A stretch of 64,000 bases of DNA. Source: Tabrizicola caldifontis (GTDB lineage Bacteria > Pseudomonadota > Alphaproteobacteria > Rhodobacterales > Rhodobacteraceae). Below, one piece after another: positions 41,366 through 52,085 of this stretch. Each line of letters begins with the position of its first letter. Position 1 is the stretch's first letter. Location: assembly GCF_004762095.1 (NCBI RefSeq), contig NZ_SIJH01000011.1, forward strand, positions 1-64,000, written 5' to 3'. The position numbers and the translations under genes are program-made. Below the pieces are notes generated by a model. That model ran no database searches. It saw only the letters and a list, made by a program, of their open reading frames with translations, and was not told where the DNA came from.

Positions 41366-44255
41366 GCCGGCCCTTTACGCCTTGCCGCCCGGAGTGGATT
41401 TTCCGACCGAGCTTGTCGCCGGAATCCTCGCGCGCCATGCAGGCCAGCCGCCCGAGACGCTGGCCCGCCTGACCCTGATCCTGAACACCGCCCGCATGCG
41501 CCGCCGGGTCGCCGACTGCTTTGCCGCGACCGGCGCCCGCCTTCTGCCGCGGCTTCTGCTGGTCACCGAAGTTCCCGAGGCGCTGGCCCGCGAGCCCCTT
41601 GCCCCCGTCGTGCCGTCCCTGCGCCGCCGCCTGCATCTTGCGCGCCTCCTCGAGGGGCTGCTTCAGACCGGCAGCACCCACTTCCCCCGCGCCGGGCTTT
41701 ACGATCTGGCCGACAGTCTTGCCCGTCTCATGGCCGAGATGCAGGAAGAAGCCGTTTCCCGCGACCGGATCGCCGCGCTGGACGTTGGCAACCATTCGGC
41801 CCACTGGGCGCGCATGCAGGTGTTTCTGGGCATCGTTGCCGAGGCGATGTCAGGCGAGGTGATGGATGCCGAGGCCCGTCAGCGCCGGGCCGTCGAGGCA
41901 TTGGCCGAAGGCTGGCAGGTCTCTCCGCCCGGCCACCCGGTGATGCTTGCCGGCTCGACCGGCTCGCGCGGGACGACGGCGCTTCTGATGCAGGCCATCG
42001 CAAGGTTGCCGGGTGGCGCGGTCGTGCTGCCGGGCTTCGACTTCGATCTGCCCGATTCCGTCTGGCACGGCATGGACGACGCCCTGACCGCCGAGGATCA
42101 CCCGCAATACCGGTTTCGCCGCCTGATGGAGGCGCTGGGCATCGCCCCCCGCGACGTGCGCCCCTGGACAACCGCGCAGGCCCCCGCCCCGGATCGCAAC
42201 CGGCTGATTTCTCTCTCGCTTCGCCCCGCACCGGTCACTGACCAGTGGCTGACGGAAGGGCAGGCGCTGCCCGACCTGATCCCTGCCACAAGGGATATGA
42301 CCCTGATCGAGGCCCCCTCGGAAAGGGCCGAGGCGCTGGCGATTGCGCTCGTGCTGCGCCAGGCGGCGGAGGCAGGCACCACCGCGGCACTGGTCTGCCC
42401 CGACCGCAACCTGACCCGCCGGGTGACGGCGGCGCTTGACCGCTGGGGGCTGCGTCCCGACGATTCCGCCGGCCGCCCGCTGGCCCTGTCGGCACCGGGC
42501 CGCCTGTTGCGGCAGGTGGCGGGGCTGTTCGGCCAGCGCCTGACCATTGACGCGGCGCTTGCCATCCTGAAGCATCCCCTTGTCTTTTCCGGCCCCGGAC
42601 GCGGCGGGCATCTGATCCTGACGCGGGAATACGAACTTCACGCCCGGCGTAACGGTCCGGCCTTCCCCACGGCCGAAAGTCTGGCCGCCTGGGCTGCCGC
42701 CTCGGGCATCGGCCGTGCCGTCGAATGGGCCGCGATCCTGGGCGAAACCCTGTGCGGCCACGAAGACACCGGCACCACGCCGCTGCCCGAACTTGTCGCC
42801 CGCCACCTGAGCGTCACCGAACGCCTTGCCCGCGGCTTTGGCGAAAGCGGCAGCGGTGCGCTATGGGAGAAAGAGGCCGGCGAAGCCGCCCGGTCTGCCA
42901 TGGCCGACCTTGCCGCCGAGGCCGGGGCGGGCGGCGCAGTCACGCCGGGTGATTATGCCAACCTTCTGCGCACCGTCCTTTCGGGCGAGGTGCGCGAGGC
43001 AGAAACCGTCAACCCCTCGATCATGATCCGCGGCACGCTGGAGGCGCGTGTGCAGGGGGCGGATCTGGTCGTGCTGGGCGGGCTGAATGACGGGGTCTGG
43101 CCCGCGCAGGCCGCGCCTGACCCCTGGCTGAACCGGGCGATGCGCAAGGCAGCGGGCCTTCTTCTGCCCGAACGCCAGATCGGCCTTGCCGCGCATGACT
43201 ATCAGCAGGCCATTGCCGCGCCGCGCGTCGTCCTGTCGCGCAGCCTCCGCGGGGCCGAGGCGGAAACCGTCCCGTCGCGCTGGTTGAACCGGCTGGTGAA
43301 CCTGATGGAGGGGTTGCCCGACCGGCAGGGACCGCAGGCGCTGAAAGCCATGCGCCAGCGCGGCCATGACTGGCTGGCGCTTGCCGCAGCCTTCGACAGG
43401 CCGCCGGCGCTGGCCGAACCTGCCCCACGCCCCTCACCCCGCCCCCCGGTTGAGGCGCGCCCGAAACGCCTGTCGCTGACTGAAATCGGCACGCTGGTGC
43501 GCGACCCTTACGCCATCTATGCCCGCCACGTCCTGCGCCTGCGCCCGCTTGATCCGCTGCGCCCCGAGCCCGACCCCCGCCTGCGCGGCATCGTGCTGCA
43601 CGAGATCCTTGAAAAATTCGTCCGCGAGGGCGGCCGTGACCGCGAAACGCTGCTGCGGATTGCCGCGCACACGCTTGAGGCCCATGTCGCCTGGCCGCTG
43701 GCCCGCAGCGTCTGGCTGGCGCGGATCGACCGCGCGGCGGACGCCTTCCTGCGCTTTTCGGCCAATACCGGCGGCACCCCCGTGCTGACCGAGCAGAAGG
43801 GCGCCGTCACGATCGAGGATCTGGATTTCACCCTCACCGGCAAGCCCGACCGCATCGACCGCCTGCCCGACGGCCGGCTGCACCTGATCGACTACAAGAC
43901 CGGCACGCCGCCCACGGAAAAACAGCAGAAGGCCTATGACAAGCAGCTGCTTCTCGCTGCGGCCATGGCCGAACGAGGGGGATTTCCCGGCCTTGATCCG
44001 GCCGAGGTCGCGCGGCTGACCTATGTCGGCGTGAAGGGCGACCTGAAAGAAGTCGTCACCGTGCCGGGGCCGGGCGAGATCGACCGGGTCTGGGAGGAAT
44101 TCCGCACGCTGGTATCCCGCTATGCCCGGCAAGGCACGGGCTACACCGCCCGCCGTGCGCCACACAGCACCAGCTACACCTCTGACTATGATCACCTTTC
44201 GCGGTTCGGCGAATGGGACATGACCGCCATCCCGAGGGGCGAGGATCTGGCATGA
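41358..44255 (+). CDS. addB: Double-strand break repair protein AddB
   Basis: 965 residues of the alphaproteobacterial AddB type. The N-terminal two-thirds has helicase-like layout but no clear Walker A motif; the C-terminal PD-(D/E)XK nuclease shows RGIVLHEILEKF, LTGKPDRIDRL and LIDYKTG. With AddA it processes DNA ends for RecA-dependent repair. ATG 41358 overlaps the murU stop; 41349 and 41322 are alternatives. It overlaps addA by ATGA. Confidence 0.88.
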   Translation: MTEPALYALPPGVDFPTELVAGILARHAGQPPETLARLTLILNTARMRRRVADCFAATGARLLPRLLLVTEVPEALAREPLAPVVPSLRRRLHLARLLEGLLQTGSTHFPRAGLYDLADSLARLMAEMQEEAVSRDRIAALDVGNHSAHWARMQVFLGIVAEAMSGEVMDAEARQRRAVEALAEGWQVSPPGHPVMLAGSTGSRGTTALLMQAIARLPGGAVVLPGFDFDLPDSVWHGMDDALTAEDHPQYRFRRLMEALGIAPRDVRPWTTAQAPAPDRNRLISLSLRPAPVTDQWLTEGQALPDLIPATRDMTLIEAPSERAEALAIALVLRQAAEAGTTAALVCPDRNLTRRVTAALDRWGLRPDDSAGRPLALSAPGRLLRQVAGLFGQRLTIDAALAILKHPLVFSGPGRGGHLILTREYELHARRNGPAFPTAESLAAWAAASGIGRAVEWAAILGETLCGHEDTGTTPLPELVARHLSVTERLARGFGESGSGALWEKEAGEAARSAMADLAAEAGAGGAVTPGDYANLLRTVLSGEVREAETVNPSIMIRGTLEARVQGADLVVLGGLNDGVWPAQAAPDPWLNRAMRKAAGLLLPERQIGLAAHDYQQAIAAPRVVLSRSLRGAEAETVPSRWLNRLVNLMEGLPDRQGPQALKAMRQRGHDWLALAAAFDRPPALAEPAPRPSPRPPVEARPKRLSLTEIGTLVRDPYAIYARHVLRLRPLDPLRPEPDPRLRGIVLHEILEKFVREGGRDRETLLRIAAHTLEAHVAWPLARSVWLARIDRAADAFLRFSANTGGTPVLTEQKGAVTIEDLDFTLTGKPDRIDRLPDGRLHLIDYKTGTPPTEKQQKAYDKQLLLAAAMAERGGFPGLDPAEVARLTYVGVKGDLKEVVTVPGPGEIDRVWEEFRTLVSRYARQGTGYTARRAPHSTSYTSDYDHLSRFGEWDMTAIPRGEDLA

Positions 44256-47200
44256 CGATCACCCCGGCCGGCCTTGCCCAGATCGACGCCGCCCATCCCG
44301 CGCGGAACACCTGGCTTTCGGCAAATGCGGGGTCGGGCAAGACCCGTGTTCTCACCGACCGGGTGGCGCGGCTTCTGCTGGGCGGGGTAGAGCCGCAGCA
44401 TATCCTCTGCCTTACCTACACCAAGGCCGCAGCAAGCGAGATGCAGAACCGCCTGTTCAAGCGTCTTGGCGAATGGGCGATGAAGCCCGACGAAGATCTG
44501 CGCCGCGCGCTGCTGGATCTGGGCGAGACCGAGCTTGACGCGCCCCGCCTGGCGCGCGCCCGGCAGCTGTTCGCCCGCGCGATCGAGACACCGGGCGGCT
44601 TGCGCATCCAGACGATCCACAGCTTCTGCGCCAGCCTTCTGCGCCGCTTCCCGCTCGAGGCCGGGGTGCCGCCAGGGTTCACCGAGATGGACGACCGGCT
44701 GGCCAGACTGATGCGCGCCCAGATCGTCGAGGATCTTGCCGACCGGTTGGCCCCCGAAGCCGTGCGCAAGGTCACGCGCCTGCACACGGGCGAGGATTTC
44801 ACCGCGCTCGTCGAACAGATCGCCCGCTACCGCGACAGTTTCGACCCGCAGATTGACCGCGCCGCGATCTGGAAGCTGTTCGGCCTGCCGCCGGGATTTG
44901 GCGTGCCAGACCTTTTGCAGGGGGTCTTTGCAGGCGATGAGGCCGCCTGGCTGCCCGACCTCATCTCCGGTCTGGCGGCGGGGTCCGTCAGCGATGTGAA
45001 GGCCGCCGAAAGGCTCGGCGCCATTGATCTTGCGCGCCCCGGACCAGAGGTTCTGGCGATGCTGGAAGGCGTCCTGCTTTTCGGCGATGGCACCAGGGAT
45101 CCGGCAAAACGTTTCACCGCCAAGGTCGGCGACTTTCCCACCAAGGCCACACGCAACCGCCTTGCCGACCTGATGCCCGCCCTCGAGGCCCTGATGCTGC
45201 GGGTCGAGGCTGCCAGGGAAAGGCGCCTCGCCCTTGCTGCCGCCGAGAAAACCGCCGCACTCCATGGCTTGGCCCTGCCGTTCCTGGCCGAATACGACCG
45301 GCGCAAGGCCGACGGCGGCCATCTCGACTTCGACGACCTGATCCGGCGGGCCCGGCGACTGTTGAAAGACCCCTCGCTTGCCGCCTGGGTGCTGTACCGT
45401 CTGGACGGGGGCATCGACCATGTGCTCGTCGACGAGGCGCAGGACACCAGTCCAGAACAATGGGATCTGATCCAGGCCCTGACCTCCGAGATGACCGCCG
45501 GGGAAGGTGCCGGAAACCGGCCCCGGACGCTGTTCGTTGTCGGCGACAAGAAGCAGTCGATCTATTCCTTCCAGGGCGCGGATGTCGCCGCCTTCGATCA
45601 CAAGCGCGACCATTTCGCCGACTTTCTTGCTGGCGGGAACGCGCTGGTCATGCGTTCGCTGGAATATTCCTTCCGCTCTTCCCCTGCGATCCTTCAGGTG
45701 GTGGACCGCACCTTCACCCCCGCCCAGCAGGCGGCCCTTGGTGGCGAATCGCGTCACAAAGCGTTCCATGAAACCCTGCCTGGTCGCGTCGATGTCTGGC
45801 CCCCCGTCGAACCCACCGGAGCCGAGCCCGAAGGCGACTGGCACGATCCCGTCGACCAGCCCAGCCCGGAAAGCCCTGTTGTCGTTCTGGCCCGCAGGAT
45901 CGCCGAATGGATGCGCGACCGGGTGGAGCGCGGCGAGCAGATTCCGCAGGCAGGCAACGACAAGCCGCCAGAGCGCCCGATCCGCTATGGTGACTTCCTG
46001 ATCCTCGTCCAGCGCCGATCGCCGCTGTTTCACGAGATCATCCGAGCCTGCAAGGCGCTGGGCCTGCCCATTGCCGGGGCCGACCGGCTGAAACTTGGGG
46101 GTGAGCTTGCAGTCAAGGATCTGGCCGCGCTGCTTGCGTTCCTCGACACACCCGAGGACGACCTGTCGCTGGCCGCTGTCCTGCGCTCTCCGCTCTGCGG
46201 CTGGTCCGAGGCCGACCTTTTCCGTCTTGCCCACCCCCGCAAGGGTTTCCTGTGGGAGGCCCTGCGCGACGACCCCGCCCACCACGCAACGCTGGCCTTC
46301 CTGAACGACCTGCGCGACCAGGCCGATTTCCTGCGGCCCTACGATCTTCTGGAAAGGGTGCTTTACCGACACGACGGCCGCCGCAAGCTGCTGGACCGGC
46401 TGGGGCCCGAGGCCGAGGACGGTATCGACGAACTGCTCGGCCAGGCCCTTGCCTACGAGGCGAACGAGGTGCCCAGCCTGACCGGTTTTCTCGTCTGGAT
46501 GCAGACCGACGATGTCGAGGTGAAGCGCCAGCTTGACAGCGAAGGCGACCGCATCCGGGTGATGACGGTCCACGGCGCCAAGGGGCTGGAGGCCGAAATC
46601 GTCATCCTGCCGGACACCGGGGACCGCAAGCCGCAAGAACGGGACGAACTTTACCGCCTGCCCGATGGCCCCGCCGTATGGAAGGCGCCACAGGCGGAAA
46701 GCCCGGCCTTGATCGCCGCCGAACGCTCCGCCCGCAAGGCGCGCGAGGCCGAGGAACGGCTGCGCCTGCTTTACGTCGCCATGACCCGCGCGCGTTGCTG
46801 GCTGGTCGCCGCCGTCGCGGGCGAGGTCAGGCAGGAGGACAGCTGGTATTCCCTGATCCGTGACGGGGTCGAACGCGCGATCGCCACCGACGCGGGCGAG
46901 GGCATCCGCCGCCACGCCTTCGGCGACTGGCCCCTCCCCGTGCGGAAGGCAGAGCCCCGGGTGGAAGAACAGACTCTGCCCGACTGGCTTGCGCGCCCGG
47001 CCCCTCCCGCGCCTGCAGGTCCGCCGGTCCTGTCCCCCTCCGACCTCGGCGGTGCGAAGGCGCTGCCCGGCGAAGCGGCCCTTGACAGCGAGGAAGCGAA
47101 ACGCCGGGGCACGGCGCTGCATCTTCTGCTGGAACGCCTGCCTTGTCTGCCTCGCGCCGACTGGCCCGCCCATGCCGCGGGCCTGATCGGCCCCGACCTT

Positions 47201-47581
47201 GCCGCGGCGCTTCTGGCCGAGGCCCGGACGGTGCTTGACCATCCCGATCTTTCCCCCCTCTTTTCACCCGACACTCTGGCCGAAGTGGCCGTCTCCGGCG
47301 ACTGGAACGGCGCGCGTCTCGTGGGTACGATCGACCGCCTGATCGTCGCCCCCGACCGCGTGCGTGTCATCGACTACAAGTCCAACGCCCTGATCCCGGA
47401 TCACCCCGACCTGGTTCCCGAGGGCATCCTGCGTCAGCTGGGCGCCTATGCCCACCTTCTGGCGCAGGTCTATCCCGACCGACCGATCGAGACCGCGATC
47501 CTGTGGACCCGTGCGCCCCGGCTCATGCCCCTTGATCCCGGGATCGTGAGCGCTGCCCTTGCCCGTGCCACGATCCCTTGA
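44252..47581 (+). CDS. addA: Double-strand break repair helicase AddA
   Basis: 1109-residue UvrD-type helicase-nuclease. Walker A lies at SANAGSGKTRVLTDR (about 24-38), Walker B-type VLVDEAQDTSPEQW, VVGDKKQSIYSFQGAD, later VMTVHGAKGLEAEIV and LLYVAMTRAR (motifs V/VI); the C-terminal nuclease has RGTALHLLLERL, GTIDRLIV and VIDYKSNAL. It forms the AddAB end-processing complex with the preceding gene. ATG 44252 overlaps the addB stop. Confidence 0.93.
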   Translation: MTITPAGLAQIDAAHPARNTWLSANAGSGKTRVLTDRVARLLLGGVEPQHILCLTYTKAAASEMQNRLFKRLGEWAMKPDEDLRRALLDLGETELDAPRLARARQLFARAIETPGGLRIQTIHSFCASLLRRFPLEAGVPPGFTEMDDRLARLMRAQIVEDLADRLAPEAVRKVTRLHTGEDFTALVEQIARYRDSFDPQIDRAAIWKLFGLPPGFGVPDLLQGVFAGDEAAWLPDLISGLAAGSVSDVKAAERLGAIDLARPGPEVLAMLEGVLLFGDGTRDPAKRFTAKVGDFPTKATRNRLADLMPALEALMLRVEAARERRLALAAAEKTAALHGLALPFLAEYDRRKADGGHLDFDDLIRRARRLLKDPSLAAWVLYRLDGGIDHVLVDEAQDTSPEQWDLIQALTSEMTAGEGAGNRPRTLFVVGDKKQSIYSFQGADVAAFDHKRDHFADFLAGGNALVMRSLEYSFRSSPAILQVVDRTFTPAQQAALGGESRHKAFHETLPGRVDVWPPVEPTGAEPEGDWHDPVDQPSPESPVVVLARRIAEWMRDRVERGEQIPQAGNDKPPERPIRYGDFLILVQRRSPLFHEIIRACKALGLPIAGADRLKLGGELAVKDLAALLAFLDTPEDDLSLAAVLRSPLCGWSEADLFRLAHPRKGFLWEALRDDPAHHATLAFLNDLRDQADFLRPYDLLERVLYRHDGRRKLLDRLGPEAEDGIDELLGQALAYEANEVPSLTGFLVWMQTDDVEVKRQLDSEGDRIRVMTVHGAKGLEAEIVILPDTGDRKPQERDELYRLPDGPAVWKAPQAESPALIAAERSARKAREAEERLRLLYVAMTRARCWLVAAVAGEVRQEDSWYSLIRDGVERAIATDAGEGIRRHAFGDWPLPVRKAEPRVEEQTLPDWLARPAPPAPAGPPVLSPSDLGGAKALPGEAALDSEEAKRRGTALHLLLERLPCLPRADWPAHAAGLIGPDLAAALLAEARTVLDHPDLSPLFSPDTLAEVAVSGDWNGARLVGTIDRLIVAPDRVRVIDYKSNALIPDHPDLVPEGILRQLGAYAHLLAQVYPDRPIETAILWTRAPRLMPLDPGIVSAALARATIP

Positions 47582-47639
47582 CCTTCCCGGCCCCGGTTCT
47601 TAGCTTGCCAGACTGACCCTTTCCCGCAGGAGAATGACC

Positions 47640-47966
47640 ATGGGCGCCGCCACTGTCGCCGTTACCGATGCCACCTTCGACGCCGAAGTGCGCCAGTCGC
47701 CGATCCCGGTTGTCGTGGATTTCTGGGCTGAATGGTGCGGCCCCTGCCGTCAGATCGGCCCGGCGCTTGAGGAACTGGCCGCCGAATATGCTGGCAAGGT
47801 CAAGATCGTGAAGGTCAACGTCGACGAAAATCCCGACAGCCCCGCCGTTCTGGGCGTGCGCGGCATCCCGGCGCTGTTCCTGTTCAAGGATGGCCAGGTC
47901 GTGTCTAACAAGGTCGGCGCCGCGCCGAAGGCCGCTCTGGAAAACTGGATCAAGTCGGCGATCTGA
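47640..47966 (+). CDS. trxA: Thioredoxin
   Basis: 108-residue cytosolic thioredoxin with the redox motif [11 protein letters not shown] and cis-Pro region [14 protein letters not shown] 47640 is 7 bases after AGGAG (47628-47632); ATG 47634 is only 1 base away and unlikely. It follows addA by 58 bases and is ended by a strong terminator at 48018-48048. Confidence 0.92.
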   Translation: MGAATVAVTDATFDAEVRQSPIPVVVDFWAEWCGPCRQIGPALEELAAEYAGKVKIVKVNVDENPDSPAVLGVRGIPALFLFKDGQVVSNKVGAAPKAALENWIKSAI

Positions 47967-48017
47967 CGCCTGTCGCGCTGCGGGCGCTGCCCGCGCGACG
48001 AAGTCATCGACAAGCTG

Positions 48018-48048
48018 CCCGGCCTCGTCCCAGCGTGGCCGGGTTTTT
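48018..48048 (+). terminator. Intrinsic terminator after trxA
   Basis: Hairpin CCCGGCC (48018-48024) with GGCCGGG (48037-48043) followed by five T. A second stem of GTCGCGC/GCGCGAC type lies just upstream (about 47972-47999). Confidence 0.75.
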
Positions 48049-48368
48049 CATGCCGACCGGGTTCCCATGGCCTGCCGGCCATTTCCTGCGCTTCCGAAGG
48101 CTTGCCCGGGCGCGGTGCAGGTTTTCATCCCCCCGTCACGCATTCGCGCTGGTCCTTCGACAGACTGTCTTCCTGCCGCCTTGCCGGCCTTTCACCCGGT
48201 GTCCAAGCTCACGCTTTCCAAATCCAGCGTTTTCCTGTATGGCCCCGCCATCTGAGACGTGAGGCCCGCCCCCGGGGCCCGTGCGAAGGATCAGGGGGGA
48301 CGGCGGCAATGGGGCCGCCAGATGTACGGGGGTGCCGGCAGGGGCCGGACCTCCAGAGGAAACGATAC
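48049..48368. other. Leader and upstream region of pnp
   Basis: 320 bases with no convincing gene; longer reading frames there have no recognisable protein. It must carry the pnp promoter and 5' leader, often a site of autoregulation by RNase III and PNPase. I see no clear promoter. rpsO, which lies before pnp in many bacteria, is not here. Confidence 0.4.
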
Positions 48369-50510
48369 ATGTTCAATGTGACGAAGAAATCGATCCAGTG
48401 GGGCAATGAGACGCTCACGCTGGAAACGGGGAAAGTTGCGCGCCAAGCCGACGGGTCGGTAATCGCGACGCTGGGCGAAACCCAGGTCATGGCCAACGTG
48501 ACCTTCGCCAAGACGGCGAAGGAAGGCCAGGACTTCTTCCCGCTGACGGTTCACTATCAGGAAAAATACTATGCGGCCGGCAAGATCCCCGGTGGCTTCT
48601 TCAAGCGCGAGGCGCGCCCTTCGGAGAAGGAGACGCTGGTTTCGCGTCTGATCGACCGGCCGATCCGCCCGCTGTTCGTCGATGGCTTCCGCAACGAAGT
48701 GCTGGTCATGGCGACCGTGCTGTCGTGCGACCTGGTGAACGACCCCGACATCGTGGCGATGATCGCGGCCTCGGCTGCGCTGACCGTCTCGGGCGTGCCT
48801 TTCCGCGGCCCGATCGGTGCCGCGCGTGTGGGCTATGTCGATGGCAAGTATGTGCTGAACCCCAGCATGGACGACATGACCCAACTGCGGATGAAGCCCG
48901 AACAGCGGCTTGATCTTGTCGTCGCCGGCACCAAGGACGCCGTGATGATGGTCGAATCCGAGGCTTACGAGCTGACGGAAGAGGAAATGCTGGGTGCGGT
49001 CGTCTTCGGTCACGAACAGATGCAGCCGGTGATCGACCTGATCATCGACTTTGCCGAGGACTGCGCGAAGGAGCCGTTCGACTTTACCCCGCCCGATTTC
49101 TCGGCGCTTTATGCCAAGGTGAAAGCCGCCGGCGAAGAGCAGATGCGCGCCGCCTTCGCGATCCGCGACAAGCAGGAACGCACCAAGGCCATCGAGGCCG
49201 CCGTCGCCGAGATCACCGCCAGGATGAGCGACGAGGACAAGGCGGACCCGAACCTCTACCCGGCGATCAAGCAGCTGGAATCGGCAGTGCTGCGCGGCGA
49301 CGTGGTAAAGCACGGCCGCCGGATCGACGGCCGCGACACCAAGACCGTCCGCCCGATCGTCTGCGAAACCGGCGTGCTGCCGCGGGCGCATGGCTCGGCC
49401 CTGTTCACCCGGGGTGAAACGCAGGGACTGGTCGTCACCACGCTGGGCACCGGCGAGGACGAGCAGATCATAGACGCGCTGAACGGCAACTACCGGCAGA
49501 ACTTCCTGCTGCACTACAACTTCCCGCCCTATTCGGTCGGCGAAGTTGGCCGCGTGGGCTCGCCCGGCCGCCGCGAGATCGGCCACGGCAAGCTGGCCTG
49601 GCGCGCGCTGCAGGCGGTCCTGCCCGCGCCGACCGACTTCCCCTACACGATCCGCGTGGTCTCCGAGATCACCGAATCGAACGGCTCTTCCTCGATGGCA
49701 TCGGTCTGCGGCGGGTCGCTGTCGATGATGGACGCGGGCGTGCCGCTGAAGGCGCCCGTCGCGGGTGTGGCCATGGGTCTGGTGCTGGAGGAGGACGGCT
49801 CCTGGGCGGTGCTGACCGACATCCTGGGCGACGAGGACCACCTCGGCGACATGGACTTCAAGGTTGCCGGCACGGCGCAGGGCATCACCTCGCTGCAGAT
49901 GGACATCAAGGTCGCGGGCATCACGCCCGAGATCATGAAGCAGGCGCTTGCCCAGGCCAAGGACGGCCGTCTGCACATCCTGGGCGAGATGGCCAAGGCG
50001 ATCAGCGCGCCGCAGGGCTTCAGCGCCTACGCGCCCAAGATCGAGACGATGACCATCCCGACCGACAAGATCCGCGAGGTCATCGGCTCGGGCGGCAAGG
50101 TGATCCGCGAGATCGTGGAAACCTCGGGCGCCAAGGTGGACATCAACGACGACGGCACGATCAAGATCGCCTCGAACGACCAGGCGGCCATCAAGAAGGC
50201 CTATGACATGATCTGGTCGATCGTGGCCGAGCCGGAAGAGGGCCAGATCTACACCGGCAAGGTGGTGAAGCTGGTCGATTTCGGCGCCTTCGTGAACTTC
50301 TTCGGCAAGCGCGACGGCCTGGTCCATGTGTCGCAGATCGCCAACAAGCGCCTGAACCATCCGGGCGAAGTGCTGAAGGAAGGCCAGGAGGTCAAGGTCA
50401 AGCTTCTGGGCTTCGACGACCGCGGCAAGGTGCGCCTTGGCATGAAGATGGTCGATCAGGAAACCGGCGAGGAAATCGTCGAGAAGAAGGAAGAGGCCGC
50501 CGAGGGCTGA
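48369..50510 (+). CDS. pnp: Polyribonucleotide nucleotidyltransferase
   Basis: Phosphorolytic 3'-5' exoribonuclease of 713 residues. It has two RNase PH domains ([24 protein letters not shown]-like [20 protein letters not shown] around the second), then KH ([18 protein letters not shown]) and S1 ([20 protein letters not shown]) RNA-binding domains. ATG 48369 is preceded by AGAGGA about 8 bases upstream. It degrades and polishes mRNA in the degradosome. The frame is open upstream to 48102 but without domain content. Confidence 0.96.
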   Translation: MFNVTKKSIQWGNETLTLETGKVARQADGSVIATLGETQVMANVTFAKTAKEGQDFFPLTVHYQEKYYAAGKIPGGFFKREARPSEKETLVSRLIDRPIRPLFVDGFRNEVLVMATVLSCDLVNDPDIVAMIAASAALTVSGVPFRGPIGAARVGYVDGKYVLNPSMDDMTQLRMKPEQRLDLVVAGTKDAVMMVESEAYELTEEEMLGAVVFGHEQMQPVIDLIIDFAEDCAKEPFDFTPPDFSALYAKVKAAGEEQMRAAFAIRDKQERTKAIEAAVAEITARMSDEDKADPNLYPAIKQLESAVLRGDVVKHGRRIDGRDTKTVRPIVCETGVLPRAHGSALFTRGETQGLVVTTLGTGEDEQIIDALNGNYRQNFLLHYNFPPYSVGEVGRVGSPGRREIGHGKLAWRALQAVLPAPTDFPYTIRVVSEITESNGSSSMASVCGGSLSMMDAGVPLKAPVAGVAMGLVLEEDGSWAVLTDILGDEDHLGDMDFKVAGTAQGITSLQMDIKVAGITPEIMKQALAQAKDGRLHILGEMAKAISAPQGFSAYAPKIETMTIPTDKIREVIGSGGKVIREIVETSGAKVDINDDGTIKIASNDQAAIKKAYDMIWSIVAEPEEGQIYTGKVVKLVDFGAFVNFFGKRDGLVHVSQIANKRLNHPGEVLKEGQEVKVKLLGFDDRGKVRLGMKMVDQETGEEIVEKKEEAAEG

Positions 50511-50536
50511 TCCCCTGCCGCTGGCGCGAACGTGAA

Positions 50537-50564
50537 GGCCCCGGGGAAGCCCCGGGGCCTTTTT
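50537..50564 (+). terminator. Intrinsic terminator after pnp
   Basis: GGCCCCGGGG (50537-50546) pairs with CCCCGGGGCC (50550-50559) across an AAG loop, followed by five T. A textbook rho-independent terminator 26 bases after the pnp stop. Confidence 0.9.
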
Positions 50565-50643
50565 CGTCTTATGTCACAACTTGTTGTAAGGCCTTCGGGC
50601 ACGGCTTCGGCAAGAATGGCTTAGGCAGGAAAGGACCGACACG

Positions 50644-51231
50644 ATGCACAGGATTGCGTTCGACCGGCGTGGTTTCCTTGGTGCGGCAGTTGCCTCTCTG
50701 GTGCCGCTCTGCGCCCGCGCGCGGAGTGCCGAAGGTTGGGTGGTGCCCGAAGAATTCCTGCCCCGCCCGGTGCTTTTTGCCGAGCCGCAGGAGGTGGGGG
50801 CGATCATCGTCGACCCGGACTATTTCGCGCTCTACCATGCCACGACTCCGCTGAGCGGCATGCAGTATTCGGTCGGCGTCGGGCGCGGGAACCTGTATCA
50901 ATCCGGCGTCTTTACGGTCGGTGCGAAACGGGAATGGCCCAGCTGGACCCCGACCAAGGCGATGATCGCCCGCGACCCCGACAGGTATGCGCGTTATGCA
51001 AAGGGCATGCCGGGCGGGCCGGACAATCCGCTGGGATCGCGGGCGCTGTATCTGTTCGACGATCAGGGGCGTGACACCTATCTGCGGATTCACGGCACGC
51101 CAGAGCCCTGGACGATCGGAACCGCCGTATCGAACGGCTGCGTGCGTCTGGTGAACGACCATATCGAGCAGCTGTACGACGAGGTTGAACTTGGCGCGCC
51201 GGTGGTGCTTCTGCCCAGAGAATCCGCATGA
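50644..51231 (+). CDS. L,D-transpeptidase family protein (YkuD domain), Tat signal
   Basis: 195 residues. The N-terminus DRRGFLGAAVASLVPL is a twin-arginine signal. The YkuD catalytic motif is HGTPEPWTIGTAVSNGCVRLVNDHI-like, with His and the nucleophile Cys in SNGCVR. It would form 3-3 cross-links in peptidoglycan or attach proteins to it. The gene stands alone between two non-coding stretches. Confidence 0.87.
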   Translation: MHRIAFDRRGFLGAAVASLVPLCARARSAEGWVVPEEFLPRPVLFAEPQEVGAIIVDPDYFALYHATTPLSGMQYSVGVGRGNLYQSGVFTVGAKREWPSWTPTKAMIARDPDRYARYAKGMPGGPDNPLGSRALYLFDDQGRDTYLRIHGTPEPWTIGTAVSNGCVRLVNDHIEQLYDEVELGAPVVLLPRESA

Positions 51232-51779
51232 TCCGCGACGTCGGGGCAGGCAGTTCCCGTGGGCAGATCGGCTGCTGACATTCGATTCAAATGCCGGACG
51301 CTCGACCGTTGCGGGGGCGGGGCGATTCGGGGCAGCAAGGATGTCAGGGCAGCGGGCCCGGGATCCTGAACAGATCACGCGCGGTGCTTGGGGTGTGTGC
51401 GTGGGGTGGATGAAGGGCCCGACATGGGTGCGGGGCCCTTCATTCCCCTCGATCGCGGAACCGGTGGTCACGCAGGCACAGGGCCGGGGCCCAGGCATGC
51501 CGAGGATCAACAGCCCCGAAGGCCGCCTTGCCCCGCATGTCCCTTTCTTCAGGATGGCGACAGGGGCCGATCCGGACCGAATCTGCCAGGCGCCCAGCCG
51601 ATCGCCAGCGCCGATGAGCCAAGGTCTTGGCGGATTGCGCACCCTGTGCCGGATGGGTCGGCAGAATATTGATCTTTCGCGCTTTTCGTTGCATCCCGCC
51701 ACTGGCCCGCGCAATGGGTGGCTGTTTACAGGACGGAGCGCCGGTCCTAGACTTCGCTTCCGTTCACGAGGAGGATCCA
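51232..51779. other. Long non-coding region with a hairpin
   Basis: 548 bases without a convincing gene. A perfect 10-bp stem TGAAGGGCCC (51411-51420) with GGGCCCTTCA (51433-51442) closes a 12-base loop and lacks a T-run. Sequence near 51660-51690 is AT-richer. It could be a terminator, the 3' end of a small RNA, or a relic. The last part holds the SD GAGGAGG (about 51768-51774) of the next gene. Confidence 0.45.
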
Positions 51780-52085
51780 ATGCCTCTGCCGTTTGCCCCG
51801 CTTCTGCCGATCGCACTCCGGCTTGGTGCCGTTGCCACGACCACCTGGGCCCTGGCCCGGATCATGCAGGACCGGGTGCATCCCGGGCGCACCGATCAGC
51901 GGGCCGAGGACGCGCTTGATGATCTGGACGAGGGGCTGACCCTGCACCGCCCTGCCGACCGAGCGGAAGACCGGCAGACCAATGCAACCGCGCGGCTGCG
52001 CCGGGTGATCCGCTTGCGCGGCCAGGTCTGGGAACTTGACGCGGGACTTCTGGCGCGGGTCCGTCTGCGGCAGCGCCCGGAATGA
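51780..52085 (+). CDS. Small hypothetical protein with N-terminal membrane helix
   Basis: 101 residues: a hydrophobic N-terminal helix (PFAPLLPIALRLGAVATTTWAL) followed by a charged, Arg/Asp-rich tail (RAEDALDDLDEGLTLHRPAD). I recognise no family. It has a strong SD (GAGGAGG) before ATG 51780 and overlaps the glutathione S-transferase start by ATGA, supporting that it is translated. A frame to 51627 is open but less likely. Confidence 0.65.
   Translation: MPLPFAPLLPIALRLGAVATTTWALARIMQDRVHPGRTDQRAEDALDDLDEGLTLHRPADRAEDRQTNATARLRRVIRLRGQVWELDAGLLARVRLRQRPE

Noticed and set aside
44192-47242. A 1016-codon open frame on the minus strand inside addA
   Set aside because: Antisense shadow of addA with no recognisable protein features.
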